64,000 nucleotides of DNA from Alphaproteobacteria bacterium (GTDB lineage Bacteria; Pseudomonadota; Alphaproteobacteria; UBA8366), in NCBI GenBank assembly GCA_009377445.1, contig WHUA01000012.1:1-64000 (forward strand), in the 5' to 3' direction. Positions within the stretch are counted from its first letter, which is position 1, and every line of letters starts with the position of its first letter. The position numbers and the translations under genes are program-made. A model generated the notes under the pieces. That model was not told where the DNA came from. It saw nothing but the letters and a program-made list of their open reading frames with translations, and made no database searches. Shown piece by piece: positions 32,512-40,828 of the stretch.

Positions 32512-33552
32512 TCACTCGATATTGAGAGGCCCGCCGGCCTTTTTCCAGGCATCGATGCCGCCGACGAGGTGGCAGACATTCTCCAGCCCCATGCCCTGCG
32601 AGGTCTGCACCGCCAGCGCCGACCGCTCGCCATAGGCGCAGTAGTAGATCAGGCGCTTACCCGTGGCGCTGGCCATCTCGCGCAGCATGCCGCCGGGCTT
32701 GATGAAATGGTCCAGGCGGGTATACGGCGCGTGGATGGAGCTCGGGATATAGCCGTGCTTCTCGCGCTCCGAATCCTCGCGCAGGTCGACCAGCACGCAT
32801 TCCGGGGTTCGGCAATCGGCGAGCACCTGCTCCGCCGTGCGCGCCCAGCGGGCTTGCAGCTTCACGCCCTGGTCGACGCCGACCTTCATGTTGGCCGGCA
32901 CCGCGACGTCCATCATCTTCGGATTGGCGAGGTTGAGATTGTTCATGATCGCGACATATTCGTCGACGGACTTCACCTGGAGGCGCGGGTTGTACGCCTT
33001 CTCCTCCTCGATGGTCGTGACCGTATCGCCCTTGTAGTCGTGCGCCGGATAGACCAGCGTGTCGTCCGGCAGCTTCAGCAGCTTGTTGAACAGCGAGTCG
33101 TATTGCGCGCGCGGGTCGCCATTCTGGAAGTCGGTGCGCCCGGTGCCGCGGATCAGCAGCGTGTCGCCAGTGAAGACCCGGTCGTCCATCAGGAAGCTGT
33201 ACGAGTCGCTGGTGTGGCCCGGCGTGTAGATCGCCTTGAGCGCGAGCCCCTCGATGTCGATCTCCTCGCCTTCCTTGACGCGCATCGACACCACGTCCAC
33301 GGGGCTGTGCTCGCCCATCACCGTGATGCATTTCGTGCGGTTGCGCAGCTCGGCCATGCCGGTGATGTGGTCGGCGTGCACATGCGTGTCGACCACCTTT
33401 ATCAGCTTCAGGTCGAGCTCCTTGAGAAGCTGCACATAGCGGTCGACGCGCTCGAATACGGGATCGATGATCAGCGCCTCGCCGCCGTGCCGGCTGGCCA
33501 GGAGATAGGTGAAGGTCGAGGACGTCTGGTCGAAGAGCTGGCGGAAAATCAT
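32512..33552 (-). CDS. Persulfide dioxygenase-rhodanese fusion (ETHE1/Blh-like)
   Basis: A 346-aa cytoplasmic enzyme. The metallo-beta-lactamase domain has THVHADH (His57, His59, Asp61, His62), YTPGHTSDS and FTGDTLL; the ETHE1-type single Fe(II) centre oxidises glutathione persulfide to sulfite. A C-terminal rhodanese domain has active Cys305 in CAYGERS and ends GGIDAWKKAGGP. Sulfite made here would be the substrate of SoeABC encoded 5 kb away. It follows the glycerate kinase gene by 15 nt with a good GGGGAG, so it is the last gene of the sulfatase operon. Confidence 0.9.
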   Translation of the reverse strand: MIFRQLFDQTSSTFTYLLASRHGGEALIIDPVFERVDRYVQLLKELDLKLIKVVDTHVHADHITGMAELRNRTKCITVMGEHSPVDVVSMRVKEGEEIDIEGLALKAIYTPGHTSDSYSFLMDDRVFTGDTLLIRGTGRTDFQNGDPRAQYDSLFNKLLKLPDDTLVYPAHDYKGDTVTTIEEEKAYNPRLQVKSVDEYVAIMNNLNLANPKMMDVAVPANMKVGVDQGVKLQARWARTAEQVLADCRTPECVLVDLREDSEREKHGYIPSSIHAPYTRLDHFIKPGGMLREMASATGKRLIYYCAYGERSALAVQTSQGMGLENVCHLVGGIDAWKKAGGPLNIE

Positions 33553-33567
33553 CTGTGCTCCCCCGTT

Positions 33568-34854
33568 TCAGGTCGCGCGCTCGTCAGGCTCCCGAATCAG
33601 AATTGCGCGGAAGTCGTTGACGTTTGTCAAGGTGGGACCCGTGACGACGAGATCGCCGAGCGCGGCGAAGAAGCCGTAGCCGTCGTTGTCGGCGAGACGC
33701 GCCTTGGCGTCGTCCCCGGCCGCGGCCGCGCGCGCCAGGCTGTCCGGCGCGAGCAAGGCCCCCGCGTTGTCCTCCGTGCCGTCGACGCCGTCGGTATCGG
33801 CCGCGAGCGCGAATATCCCCGGCGCGCCGTCGAGCGCGACGGCGAGCGCGAGCAGGAATTCGGCATTGCGGCCGCCGCGCCCCTTGCCCCGCACGGTCAC
33901 CGTCGTCTCGCCACCCGACAGCAGCACCGCCGGCGCGCGCGCCGGCCGGCCGTGCGCCGCGACCTGGCGCGCCAAGCCGGCATGCGACGTTGCGACGTCG
34001 CGCGCCTCGCCTTCGATCGCATCGCCGAGCATGACCGGCGTCACGCCCTGGCCGCGCGCCACCTTTGCCGCCGCTTCCAGCGCCATCTGCGGCGTCGCGA
34101 CCAGGATCGTTTCGCTGGTCGCGAGGCGCGGATCGCCCGGCTTCGGCGTCTCGCCGGCCGCGGCGCGGAGGTGCGCCAGCACGGCTTCCGGCTCGTCGAT
34201 GCCGTATTTGTCGAGGATCGCCCGCGCGTCGGCGAATGTCGTCGGGTCCGGCACGGTCGGCCCCGACGCTATGACCGACGGCGAGTCTCCCGGAACGTCC
34301 GAGATCAGCAGGGTGACGAGCCGCGCGGGCGATGCCGCGGCGGCCAGCCTGCCGCCCTTGATAGCGGAAAGATGCTTCCGCACGCAGTTCATCTCGCCGA
34401 TCGTGGCGCCCGAGCGCAGCAGCGCGCGGTTCACCGCCTGCTTGTCCTTCAGCGTGAGGCCGGCCGCCGGCAGCGGCATCAACGCCGACCCGCCGCCCGA
34501 AATCAGGCAGAGCACCAGGTCGTCCGCACGGGCCGACGACGCGAGGTCGAGGATGCGCCGCGCCGCCGCCTCCCCCGCCGCGTCGGGTACCGGGTGGCTC
34601 GCCTCGACGATCTCGATGCGCTTGCAGGCGACACGATAGCCGTGCTGGGTGACGACGAGCCCTTCCAGCGGCCCGTCCCAGGCGTCCTCGACGGCGCGCG
34701 CCATCGCCGCCGATGCCTTGCCCGCGCCCACGACGATGGTCCGCCCCTTCGGGCGGCGTGGCAGTTGCGGCGGCACGCAGATCGCCGGCTGCGCCGACGC
34801 GATGGCGGCGTTCAGCATATCGGTCAGGAGCTTATGCGGATCTGCGGTGGTCAT
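33568..34854 (-). CDS. Glycerate 2-kinase / MOFRL family
   Basis: A 428-aa enzyme of the GckA/TtuD family, phosphorylating glycerate with ATP. TIVVGAGKASAAMARAVED and LCLISGGGSALMPLP are the N-terminal domain motifs, LISDVPGDSPSVIASGPTVPD is the family signature and LLSGGETTVTVRGKGRGGRNAEF the MOFRL domain. The start at 34854 (MTTADPHK) is chosen because the longer frame overlaps the sulfatase. It lies 29 nt after the sulfatase stop. Confidence 0.92.
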   Translation of the reverse strand: MTTADPHKLLTDMLNAAIASAQPAICVPPQLPRRPKGRTIVVGAGKASAAMARAVEDAWDGPLEGLVVTQHGYRVACKRIEIVEASHPVPDAAGEAAARRILDLASSARADDLVLCLISGGGSALMPLPAAGLTLKDKQAVNRALLRSGATIGEMNCVRKHLSAIKGGRLAAAASPARLVTLLISDVPGDSPSVIASGPTVPDPTTFADARAILDKYGIDEPEAVLAHLRAAAGETPKPGDPRLATSETILVATPQMALEAAAKVARGQGVTPVMLGDAIEGEARDVATSHAGLARQVAAHGRPARAPAVLLSGGETTVTVRGKGRGGRNAEFLLALAVALDGAPGIFALAADTDGVDGTEDNAGALLAPDSLARAAAAGDDAKARLADNDGYGFFAALGDLVVTGPTLTNVNDFRAILIREPDERAT

Positions 34855-34883
34855 GTCGAACGCATATTGCCGCGCCGGCCAGG

Positions 34884-36335
34884 TTACCGGAAGTCCGGTT
34901 TGTGCCCCGGCGGCGGCGAATAGCCGAGATCGCCGCGGGCGATCACCGCCTCCCGCCCGCCATGCTTCGCCACCTGTTCCGCCTGACGGCGCTTCGCGCG
35001 CGCATCCACTTCTTCCGGATCGCAGATCCGCCGCAGCAGCATCTCGCATTCCGCACGGACCGTCGCATGGCCGGGATCCTCACCGAGGTCGCACAACTCC
35101 TCGGGATCTGCCTCGAGGTCAAACAGTTGGGGTGCGTATTTCGGATAGTAAACGAACTTGTACCTGCCGTTACGGATCATGAACGCGCCGGTCGTCGAGC
35201 CCATCGCGTGATACTCGGAAAACACGTTCCGGCGCGGGATTGCGCCATGGACGATGTCGAACAGCGAACGGCCCGGATAGGCGCGCTCCGACTCGGTCAG
35301 CTCGACGCCGCTGGCGCCCAGAAAAGTCGGATAGCAGTCGACGTGGCTGACAGGGGTCCGGCAGGTCACGCCTTCAGGCAGGTCCGGACCTGCCAGGATC
35401 AGCGGCACGGCGGCGGTTTCCTCGTACATTGTCGACTTGCCCCAGAGCCCGCGCGCCCCGAGGTTGTCGCCATGGTCGCTGGTGTACATGATTCGGGTGC
35501 TGCCGCCGTAGCCGGAGTCCTCCAGCGCGCCGAGCACCTGGCCGATATTGTCGTCCAGGAAGGTGCACAGCGCGTAATAAGCCGCCGTCGCAACACGCAC
35601 TTTCTCTTCGTCGAAATAATCGTCGTAGTTCAGGGAGCCGGCGTAGTCGCGCAAGTACGGATGGCGCGGCCGTTCGTCTTTTGCGTATTGCTTCGGCCAG
35701 GGAAGGCGATCGAGCGGGTACATGTCGAAGAAGCGTTGCGGCGCGGTCAGCGGAAAATGCGGGCAGACCCAAGATACGAACAGCGTCCATGGCTCGTCCC
35801 CGGACCTGGGCGCTTCCTCCCTGAGCCAGCGGATCGCATCCGCCGTGATCTGCCGGTCGTAAGCGGTGTACTCGCTCTCGCCCGGTCCGGCCGACTTGGC
35901 GATCTTGTAGGAGCCGCCGCGCACCGGCAGGTCGTCACGCACGAGCCCCATCAAGTCGCCCAATCCTTCGACGACGTGCAGCGGAATATGTTCCCGGCGG
36001 AAGCCGTTGTCGTCGGCGGTGCTTCGGAAATGAAGCTTGCCGATGGAATCGACGGCGCGCCCCGCCCCGCGCAAGCGATGGTGCCAGCTCGTCACCGATC
36101 CCTCGTAAGGGTCGCCATTGTCCCAGTATCCGATGCGGTGAATGTACTGCCCAGTCGCGAAGGTTGCGCGTGCCGGGATGCAGATCGGCGAATTGCAGTA
36201 TGCGCTGGTGAAACGGACGCCGCGCGCAGCCAACCCGTCCAAGTGCGGGGTCTTTGCGACGGAATGGCCATAGCAGCCAAGAAGCTTAGGATTGTGCTCG
36301 TCCGACATGAGGACGAGCATGTTCATGGGCTTCAT
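34884..36335 (-). CDS. Sulfatase (alkaline phosphatase superfamily)
   Basis: A 483-aa type I sulfatase. Cys52 in CIPAR (C-x-P-x-R) would be converted to formylglycine; SDEHN (11-15) and YTSDHGDNLG supply calcium ligands. No signal peptide is visible, so it is probably cytoplasmic. It resembles choline-sulfatase and aryl-sulfatase-like proteins, and a phosphonate hydrolase function is also possible in this superfamily. In an operon with glycerate kinase and the persulfide dioxygenase, and preceded by a truncated enolase-family frame. Confidence 0.88.
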   Translation of the reverse strand: MKPMNMLVLMSDEHNPKLLGCYGHSVAKTPHLDGLAARGVRFTSAYCNSPICIPARATFATGQYIHRIGYWDNGDPYEGSVTSWHHRLRGAGRAVDSIGKLHFRSTADDNGFRREHIPLHVVEGLGDLMGLVRDDLPVRGGSYKIAKSAGPGESEYTAYDRQITADAIRWLREEAPRSGDEPWTLFVSWVCPHFPLTAPQRFFDMYPLDRLPWPKQYAKDERPRHPYLRDYAGSLNYDDYFDEEKVRVATAAYYALCTFLDDNIGQVLGALEDSGYGGSTRIMYTSDHGDNLGARGLWGKSTMYEETAAVPLILAGPDLPEGVTCRTPVSHVDCYPTFLGASGVELTESERAYPGRSLFDIVHGAIPRRNVFSEYHAMGSTTGAFMIRNGRYKFVYYPKYAPQLFDLEADPEELCDLGEDPGHATVRAECEMLLRRICDPEEVDARAKRRQAEQVAKHGGREAVIARGDLGYSPPPGHKPDFR

Positions 36336-36351
36336 AGTGTCGTGCCCGCGA

Positions 36352-36480
36352 TCAATTCGGCCGCCCGCACCGAGGACGGACCACGAAAGGTTCGAACTCT
36401 TCGAAGGTCTGGTAGGACAGCTTGTAGGGAACGGTCAGCGGCGACCTGATCCAGTAGAGATTGAACTGCCGAAGCTTCAT
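36352..36480 (-). pseudogene. Truncated enolase-superfamily gene (N-terminal 42 codons only)
   Basis: The frame reads MKLRQFNLYWIRSPLTVPYK followed by LSYQTFEEFEPFVV, then RPRCGRPN and a stop. That start matches the first strand-loop of mandelate racemase/muconate cycloisomerase proteins (compare ISKLDALLFRAPIEEPLRTSF at 63175 in this window), but the remaining roughly 330 residues are missing. AGGAGG upstream of the ATG is intact. It sits 16 nt before the sulfatase, in the same direction, suggesting a deletion that removed the body of the gene. Confidence 0.6.
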
Positions 36481-36585
36481 GGCGCGGCCTCCTGCGAATT
36501 TGAGCCAGCATACGCGAATGCGGCGGAATTGCCCAAGCCGCGGCCGCGCTTGACGCCCGGGCGGCAATCGAGAACCCTCCGCCGC

Positions 36586-37833
36586 ATGGACGTGACCGTC
36601 GAGAGCATCGGGGCGCAGGGCGACGGAATTGCCGAGACGCCCGAGGGCCGGCTCTACATCCCCTTTTCCGTGCCGGGCGACCGCCTGCGGGTGCAGCCGG
36701 GAGAGTCCCGCGGCGACGGCCGGGCCGCGCGCATCGAGGCGATCCTGGAGCCGGGACCCGACCGCATCGCGCCGGCATGCCGTCATTTCGGCGATTGCGG
36801 CGGCTGCGCGCTGCAGCATGCCGCGCCCGACGCCGTCGCCGAAATCAAACGCGCGCTGCTGCAAACCGCGCTCGCGCGCCGTGGATTCCGCGATCTACTA
36901 GTGGAGAACACGGTCAGCGTGCCGCCGGGCAGCCGGCGGCGCGTCCGCTTCGCCTTCCGGCGCGGCATGCGCGGAATCCTTGGCTTCAACAGGCGCGAAA
37001 GCCGCCTCGTGCTGAACGTCGCCGAGTGCCCTGTCGTCCGTCCGGAAATCGCGGCGCTGCTCGGGCCGTTGCGGACGCTGTGCCATTCCTTGAATAAGCT
37101 CGGCGACGGCGCGGATATCCAGGTGACCCTGCTCGACACCGGCATCGACCTGATGATCGTGCCGGACCGTCCCGCCGAGCCCGACCTCGCCGCGCGCGAG
37201 CGCCTCGCCGCCTTCGCCGACGAACACGATCTTTGCCGCCTCTCCTGGCAGAGCGGCGGCGAGAGCGAGCCCGTCGCGGCGCGCCGGCCGCCGTCCATCC
37301 GCTTCGCCGGCGTCGCGGTGCAGCCGCCACCCTCCGCATTCCTCCAGCCGAGCGCCGAGGGCGAACATGCCATCGTCCGGACCGTGCTGTCCGCCTTGGA
37401 AGCGAAACCGCCCGCGCGCATCGCCGACCTCTACGCCGGCTGCGGCGCGCTGACATTTCCGCTCGCGTCGGTAGCGCCCGTGCACGCGGTGGAGGGGGAC
37501 GCGGCGATGGTCGCGGCGCTGCAGTCGGCAGCCAAGGGCCGCAACATCACGGTCACGCGGCGGGACCTGTGGCGCGACCCGATGACGGCCGAAGAGCTGC
37601 AAGCCTTCGACGCCGTGGTCTTCGATCCTCCCCGCACGGGCGCAGGGCCGGTCGCGGAAGCGCTCGCGCGGTCGTCCGTCCCGGCCGTCGTCGCGGTCTC
37701 CTGCAACCCGGCGACGCTCGCGCGCGACCTGCGCATCCTCGCCGGCGGCGGCTACACGGTGGAGCGCGTCACGCCGATCGACCAGTTCCCCTGGTCCGCG
37801 CATGTCGAAGCGGTCGCGGTGTTGCGGCGGTGA
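36586..37833 (+). CDS. RNA m5U methyltransferase, RlmD/TrmA (RumA) family
   Basis: A 415-aa SAM-dependent uridine C5-methyltransferase. A TRAM-like domain (1-55) is followed by Fe-S cysteines 65, 71, 74 and 148 (CRHFGDCGGC, ECPVV), as in RlmD/RlmC. The Rossmann part has DLYAGCGALTFPLA, VFDPPRTGAG and the catalytic Cys373 in SCNPATLARD. Which RNA site is modified cannot be told. The ATG at 36586 starts the TRAM fold; the longer frame overlaps the opposite-strand remnant. Confidence 0.9.
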   Translation: MDVTVESIGAQGDGIAETPEGRLYIPFSVPGDRLRVQPGESRGDGRAARIEAILEPGPDRIAPACRHFGDCGGCALQHAAPDAVAEIKRALLQTALARRGFRDLLVENTVSVPPGSRRRVRFAFRRGMRGILGFNRRESRLVLNVAECPVVRPEIAALLGPLRTLCHSLNKLGDGADIQVTLLDTGIDLMIVPDRPAEPDLAARERLAAFADEHDLCRLSWQSGGESEPVAARRPPSIRFAGVAVQPPPSAFLQPSAEGEHAIVRTVLSALEAKPPARIADLYAGCGALTFPLASVAPVHAVEGDAAMVAALQSAAKGRNITVTRRDLWRDPMTAEELQAFDAVVFDPPRTGAGPVAEALARSSVPAVVAVSCNPATLARDLRILAGGGYTVERVTPIDQFPWSAHVEAVAVLRR

Positions 37834-37845
37834 AACCGTGATGTG

Positions 37846-39249
37846 TCACGCGTCGATCCCGGCAAGCTCCCCGAGAGTCACGGGCTTGATCGGCGGGCGG
37901 ATGCGGTAGTAGCCGGTCTCCGCGACCGGCTTGCCGCGGGCCGCGGCGATGATCTCCGATACCGTGAGGCCGCAGAGCCGGCCCTGGCACGGCCCCATGC
38001 CGCAGCGCAGATAGGCTTTCATCTGGTTGGGCCCGGTCGCGCCGAGCGCCACCGCATCGCGGATGGCGCCGGCCGTCACTTCCTCGCAGCGGCAGACCAC
38101 CGTCGCGGCATCGGGCGGATCGAGGATCTCGCGCGGCGGACGGAAAAGCGCGTCGAGCAGCGGCCGGATCGCGCGATGACCGGCGAGCTCGCGGCGCAGC
38201 GGCGCCGCTTTCAATGCGCGATCGTCAACGGAGAGTCGGCCCAGCCGGTGCGCCGCCTCCAGCCCGGCGATGCGGCCGGCGAGCGCCGCGGCCTCCGCGC
38301 CGGCGATGCCGCCGCCGTCGCCCGCCACCGCGACGCCCTCGAGGCTGGTGTTGCACCAGTCGTCGAGCGCCGGCCGCCAGCAGCGCTGCGCCTCGTCCCA
38401 GACATGCTCGCAGCCGAGCTGGCGGGTGATCTGCACGTTCGGCACGACGCCCTGGTGCAGCAGCACCGTTGCCGCGGCGATTTCCCGCGCCGCTCCGCGA
38501 TGCTCGAAGCGCACCGCCTCGGCACGGTCGCTTCCGGCGACGGACAAGCGCCGCACGCCGGAATAGAACGGCACGCGCGCTTTGCGCAGCCGGCGGCGCA
38601 TCGCCACGCCCTTCCGGAGATAGCCATGCGCCCGCAGCGCCGCGGGCAGCTTGGGCAGCGCCGCGAGGTAATCCGAGGCGCGCGTCGTTTCCAGCACGGC
38701 CGCAACCGTCGCCCCCGCATCGACGAGCTGGCGCGCGATCAGCAGCAGGAGCGGCCCGGCGCCCGCGACGGCCACGGGACCGTCCGGCACTGCCTGCGCC
38801 GCCTTGAGCATGATCTGCGCCGCGCCCGCGGCCATGACGCCCGGCAAGGTCCAGCCGGGAACCGGCACCGGGCGCTCCATCGCGCCGGTGGCGACGATCA
38901 GGCGGCGCGCATGGATATCCGCCACGCCGCCCGCCTGCGACAGATGCACCGTGAGGTCCCGGTCGACCTGCCACACGGTCGCGTCGCGGCGGTAATCGAT
39001 CCTGCCGTCCTCGCAGGCCATGACGAACCGGCGCGCGAGCGTCGCGCCCTTCCGGTAGTCCGGCCCGAGAATATCGTTGATCGGCGCGCCGCTATGCGTG
39101 TTGGTCGAGATGTTGCGGTAGATCTGCCCGCCCGGCTCCGGCTGCTCGTCCAGCAGGACGACGCGAAGCCCGTGGGCGGACGCTTCCTCCGCCGCAGCCA
39201 TGCCGGCCGGGCCGGCGCCGATCACCGCGACGTCGCAATCCGCGCTCAT
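37846..39249 (-). CDS. FAD/NAD oxidoreductase alpha subunit with BFD-like [2Fe-2S] domain (HcnB/OoxA/LhpE type)
   Basis: A 467-aa flavoprotein. CDVAVIGAGPAGMAAAEEAS is the FAD fold, VATGAMERPVPVPGWTLPGV the hinge, and AVAGAGPLLLLIARQLVDAG a second nucleotide fold. The C-terminal domain has CRCEE and CGMGPCQGRLC, a BFD-type cluster. Together with the two upstream genes it forms the three-subunit amino-acid dehydrogenase type (hydrogen cyanide synthase, opine oxidase, D-hydroxyproline dehydrogenase). ATG 39249 has GAGGGCGG; 39270 is an alternative that overlaps the previous gene. Confidence 0.87.
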   Translation of the reverse strand: MSADCDVAVIGAGPAGMAAAEEASAHGLRVVLLDEQPEPGGQIYRNISTNTHSGAPINDILGPDYRKGATLARRFVMACEDGRIDYRRDATVWQVDRDLTVHLSQAGGVADIHARRLIVATGAMERPVPVPGWTLPGVMAAGAAQIMLKAAQAVPDGPVAVAGAGPLLLLIARQLVDAGATVAAVLETTRASDYLAALPKLPAALRAHGYLRKGVAMRRRLRKARVPFYSGVRRLSVAGSDRAEAVRFEHRGAAREIAAATVLLHQGVVPNVQITRQLGCEHVWDEAQRCWRPALDDWCNTSLEGVAVAGDGGGIAGAEAAALAGRIAGLEAAHRLGRLSVDDRALKAAPLRRELAGHRAIRPLLDALFRPPREILDPPDAATVVCRCEEVTAGAIRDAVALGATGPNQMKAYLRCGMGPCQGRLCGLTVSEIIAAARGKPVAETGYYRIRPPIKPVTLGELAGIDA

Positions 39250-39256
39250 TCCGCCC

Positions 39257-39553
39257 TCATTCCGCGACATCCCGCGCGCCCGGCTGCCGCCGCAGCTTCA
39301 TGCCGTCGCGGACGCGCACCATGCAGGCCTGGCGGTTAGGCGCGCCGTCGATTTCCATCAGGCAGTCGAAGCAGACGCCCATCATGCAGTAGGGCAGCCG
39401 CGGGCGGCCGCCGACCGGCGTCGTCCGGGTGTGGCCGGCGCCCGCCGCGAGCATGGCCGCGGCTACCGTGTCCCCTTCCCGCGCTGCGATCGGCGCGCCG
39501 TCGAGGTCGAGCGTCACGATGGCGCGCGCATCGTCATGCAGCCGCCTGAACAT
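39257..39553 (-). CDS. [2Fe-2S] gamma subunit (HcnA/LhpF type)
   Basis: A 98-aa ferredoxin-like subunit. TLDLDGAPIAAREGDTVAAA is the beta-grasp start; the cluster Cys lie in CMMGVCFDCLME and a final Cys follows in RQACMVRVRDG. It would bridge electrons between the alpha and beta flavoproteins. Its start overlaps the upstream beta gene by 20 nt and its stop lies 7 nt before the alpha start, so the three genes are coupled. Confidence 0.88.
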   Translation of the reverse strand: MFRRLHDDARAIVTLDLDGAPIAAREGDTVAAAMLAAGAGHTRTTPVGGRPRLPYCMMGVCFDCLMEIDGAPNRQACMVRVRDGMKLRRQPGARDVAE

Positions 39554-40673
39554 CGAACCTCCGGGCGCTGAAGCGTTCGAAGCCGGGCTGCATCTCGCCG
39601 GTGGCGATCCAGCGCGCGGCGTGCCGGGCATTGATCGCCGCGAGCGTGACGCCGCTGTGCGAGGTGGCGACATAGGCGCCCGGATGGCTTTGCGATTCGT
39701 CGTAGATCGCCGCCATGTCGGGCGTCAGCACGCGGATGCAGCCCCAGGTGCGGATCAGCCGGACGCTGCGGAGGATGGGAAAGGTCCGGACCGCGCGCCG
39801 GGCGATGCTGCGCGTGACCTCGATCGTCGTGCCGTCGTCGAAGCCGACTTCCTCCGCCGAATTGCCGAGCTGCATCGTGCCTTCGTTGGTCTGGCGGATG
39901 GTGCTTACCGGAATGCGGAACAGCGGCCGCAGGCGCTCGGTGATCAGCACCTGGCCGCGCTGCGGGCGGATCGGCACCTTGAGCCCGACCATCGGCCCGA
40001 GCCGGGGGGCGCCATGACCTGCGCCGAGCACGATCTTGGGCGCGGAAATCGGTCCATGCGGCGTCTCCGCCACGAAGGCGTGGCCGTCATGGCGGATCGT
40101 CTCGACCCGCCGCTCGGTATGGTAGCGGCCGCCCAACGCGCGGATCGCCGTGTGCATCGCGCGCAGCAGCAGCAGCGGATTGACGTGGCCGTCATGCGGG
40201 CAAAAGGAGCCGCCGACGACGTCCCTCCCGATCCGCACGTCCGGCAGCATCTTCTGCGCCTCGTCGCGGCCGACGATCTCGCAGTCGTAGCCCGCCGGGC
40301 CGGCCTGCATCCGCATCTGGGCGATGTCGCCGCGCCGCTTCGCCAGCTCCTCCTCGCCGAGCAGGAGCTGCAGCCCGCCCTCGTTCTGGTGCGCCACGTG
40401 GATGCCGGAGACCTCTTCCAGCTCGCGGGCGAAATCGTTCCAGAGATGCGCGGACTCGCGGCTCCAGTCGGCGTAGCGCTACATGCCGAGCCCTTTGCTC
40501 TGCACCCAGACCAGCCCGAAGTTGCCGCGCGCCGCGCGCAGCACGTTGTCGCCCTCGTCCAGGACGACGACATCCAGGCCGGCGCGCACCAGCCCATAGG
40601 CGATGGCGGAGCCGAACATGCCGCCGCCGACGACGATCGCGTCGGCGGTTTCCGGGCGCTTCGTCGGCAGCAT
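39534..40673 (-). pseudogene. FAD oxidase beta subunit (HcnC/LhpB, DAO family) interrupted by an in-frame TAG
   Basis: The frame opens MLPTKRPETADAIVVGGGMF and reaches VQSKGLGM, then a TAG at 40481-40479, and continues in the same frame (RYADWSRESAHLWNDFAREL) to the normal end without another stop. Total 380 codons including the stop, the usual length. FAD motif VVGGGMFGSAIAYGLVRAG and the C-terminal ATSHSGVTLAAINA are intact. GGAAGGG precedes the ATG at 40673. So this is a single nonsense mutation (codon 65), a sequencing error, or readthrough. Without it the three-subunit dehydrogenase would lack its substrate-oxidising subunit. Confidence 0.82.
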
Positions 40674-40702
40674 CCCGTCCCTTCCCTGTATTTTTTGGAA
40701 GT

Positions 40703-40809
40703 CTAGATCAATCTGCAATCAGGTGGAATCACCTGATTGCAGGTAAATTGATCTATCTTAAAAGATTAGAGCAACTTATCTGCGTCCGATAGGACGCAGG
40801 TTGCTCTAG
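40703..40809 (-). repeat. 107-bp double-hairpin element, copy B (inverted relative to copy A)
   Basis: The reverse complement of 5262-5368 with a single difference (AAAAGG to AAAAGA in the linker). It starts and ends with CTAG and holds the same two hairpins. It lies between the 3' end of the TPR gene and the start of the broken oxidase gene, 30 bp upstream of the latter. Confidence 0.9.
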
Positions 40810-40828
40810 CGCCGATCGCGCCGCGCGG

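Noticed and set aside
32569..34923. 784-codon frame on the plus strand
   Set aside because: Antisense to the persulfide dioxygenase and glycerate kinase genes; composition typical of a GC-driven shadow frame.
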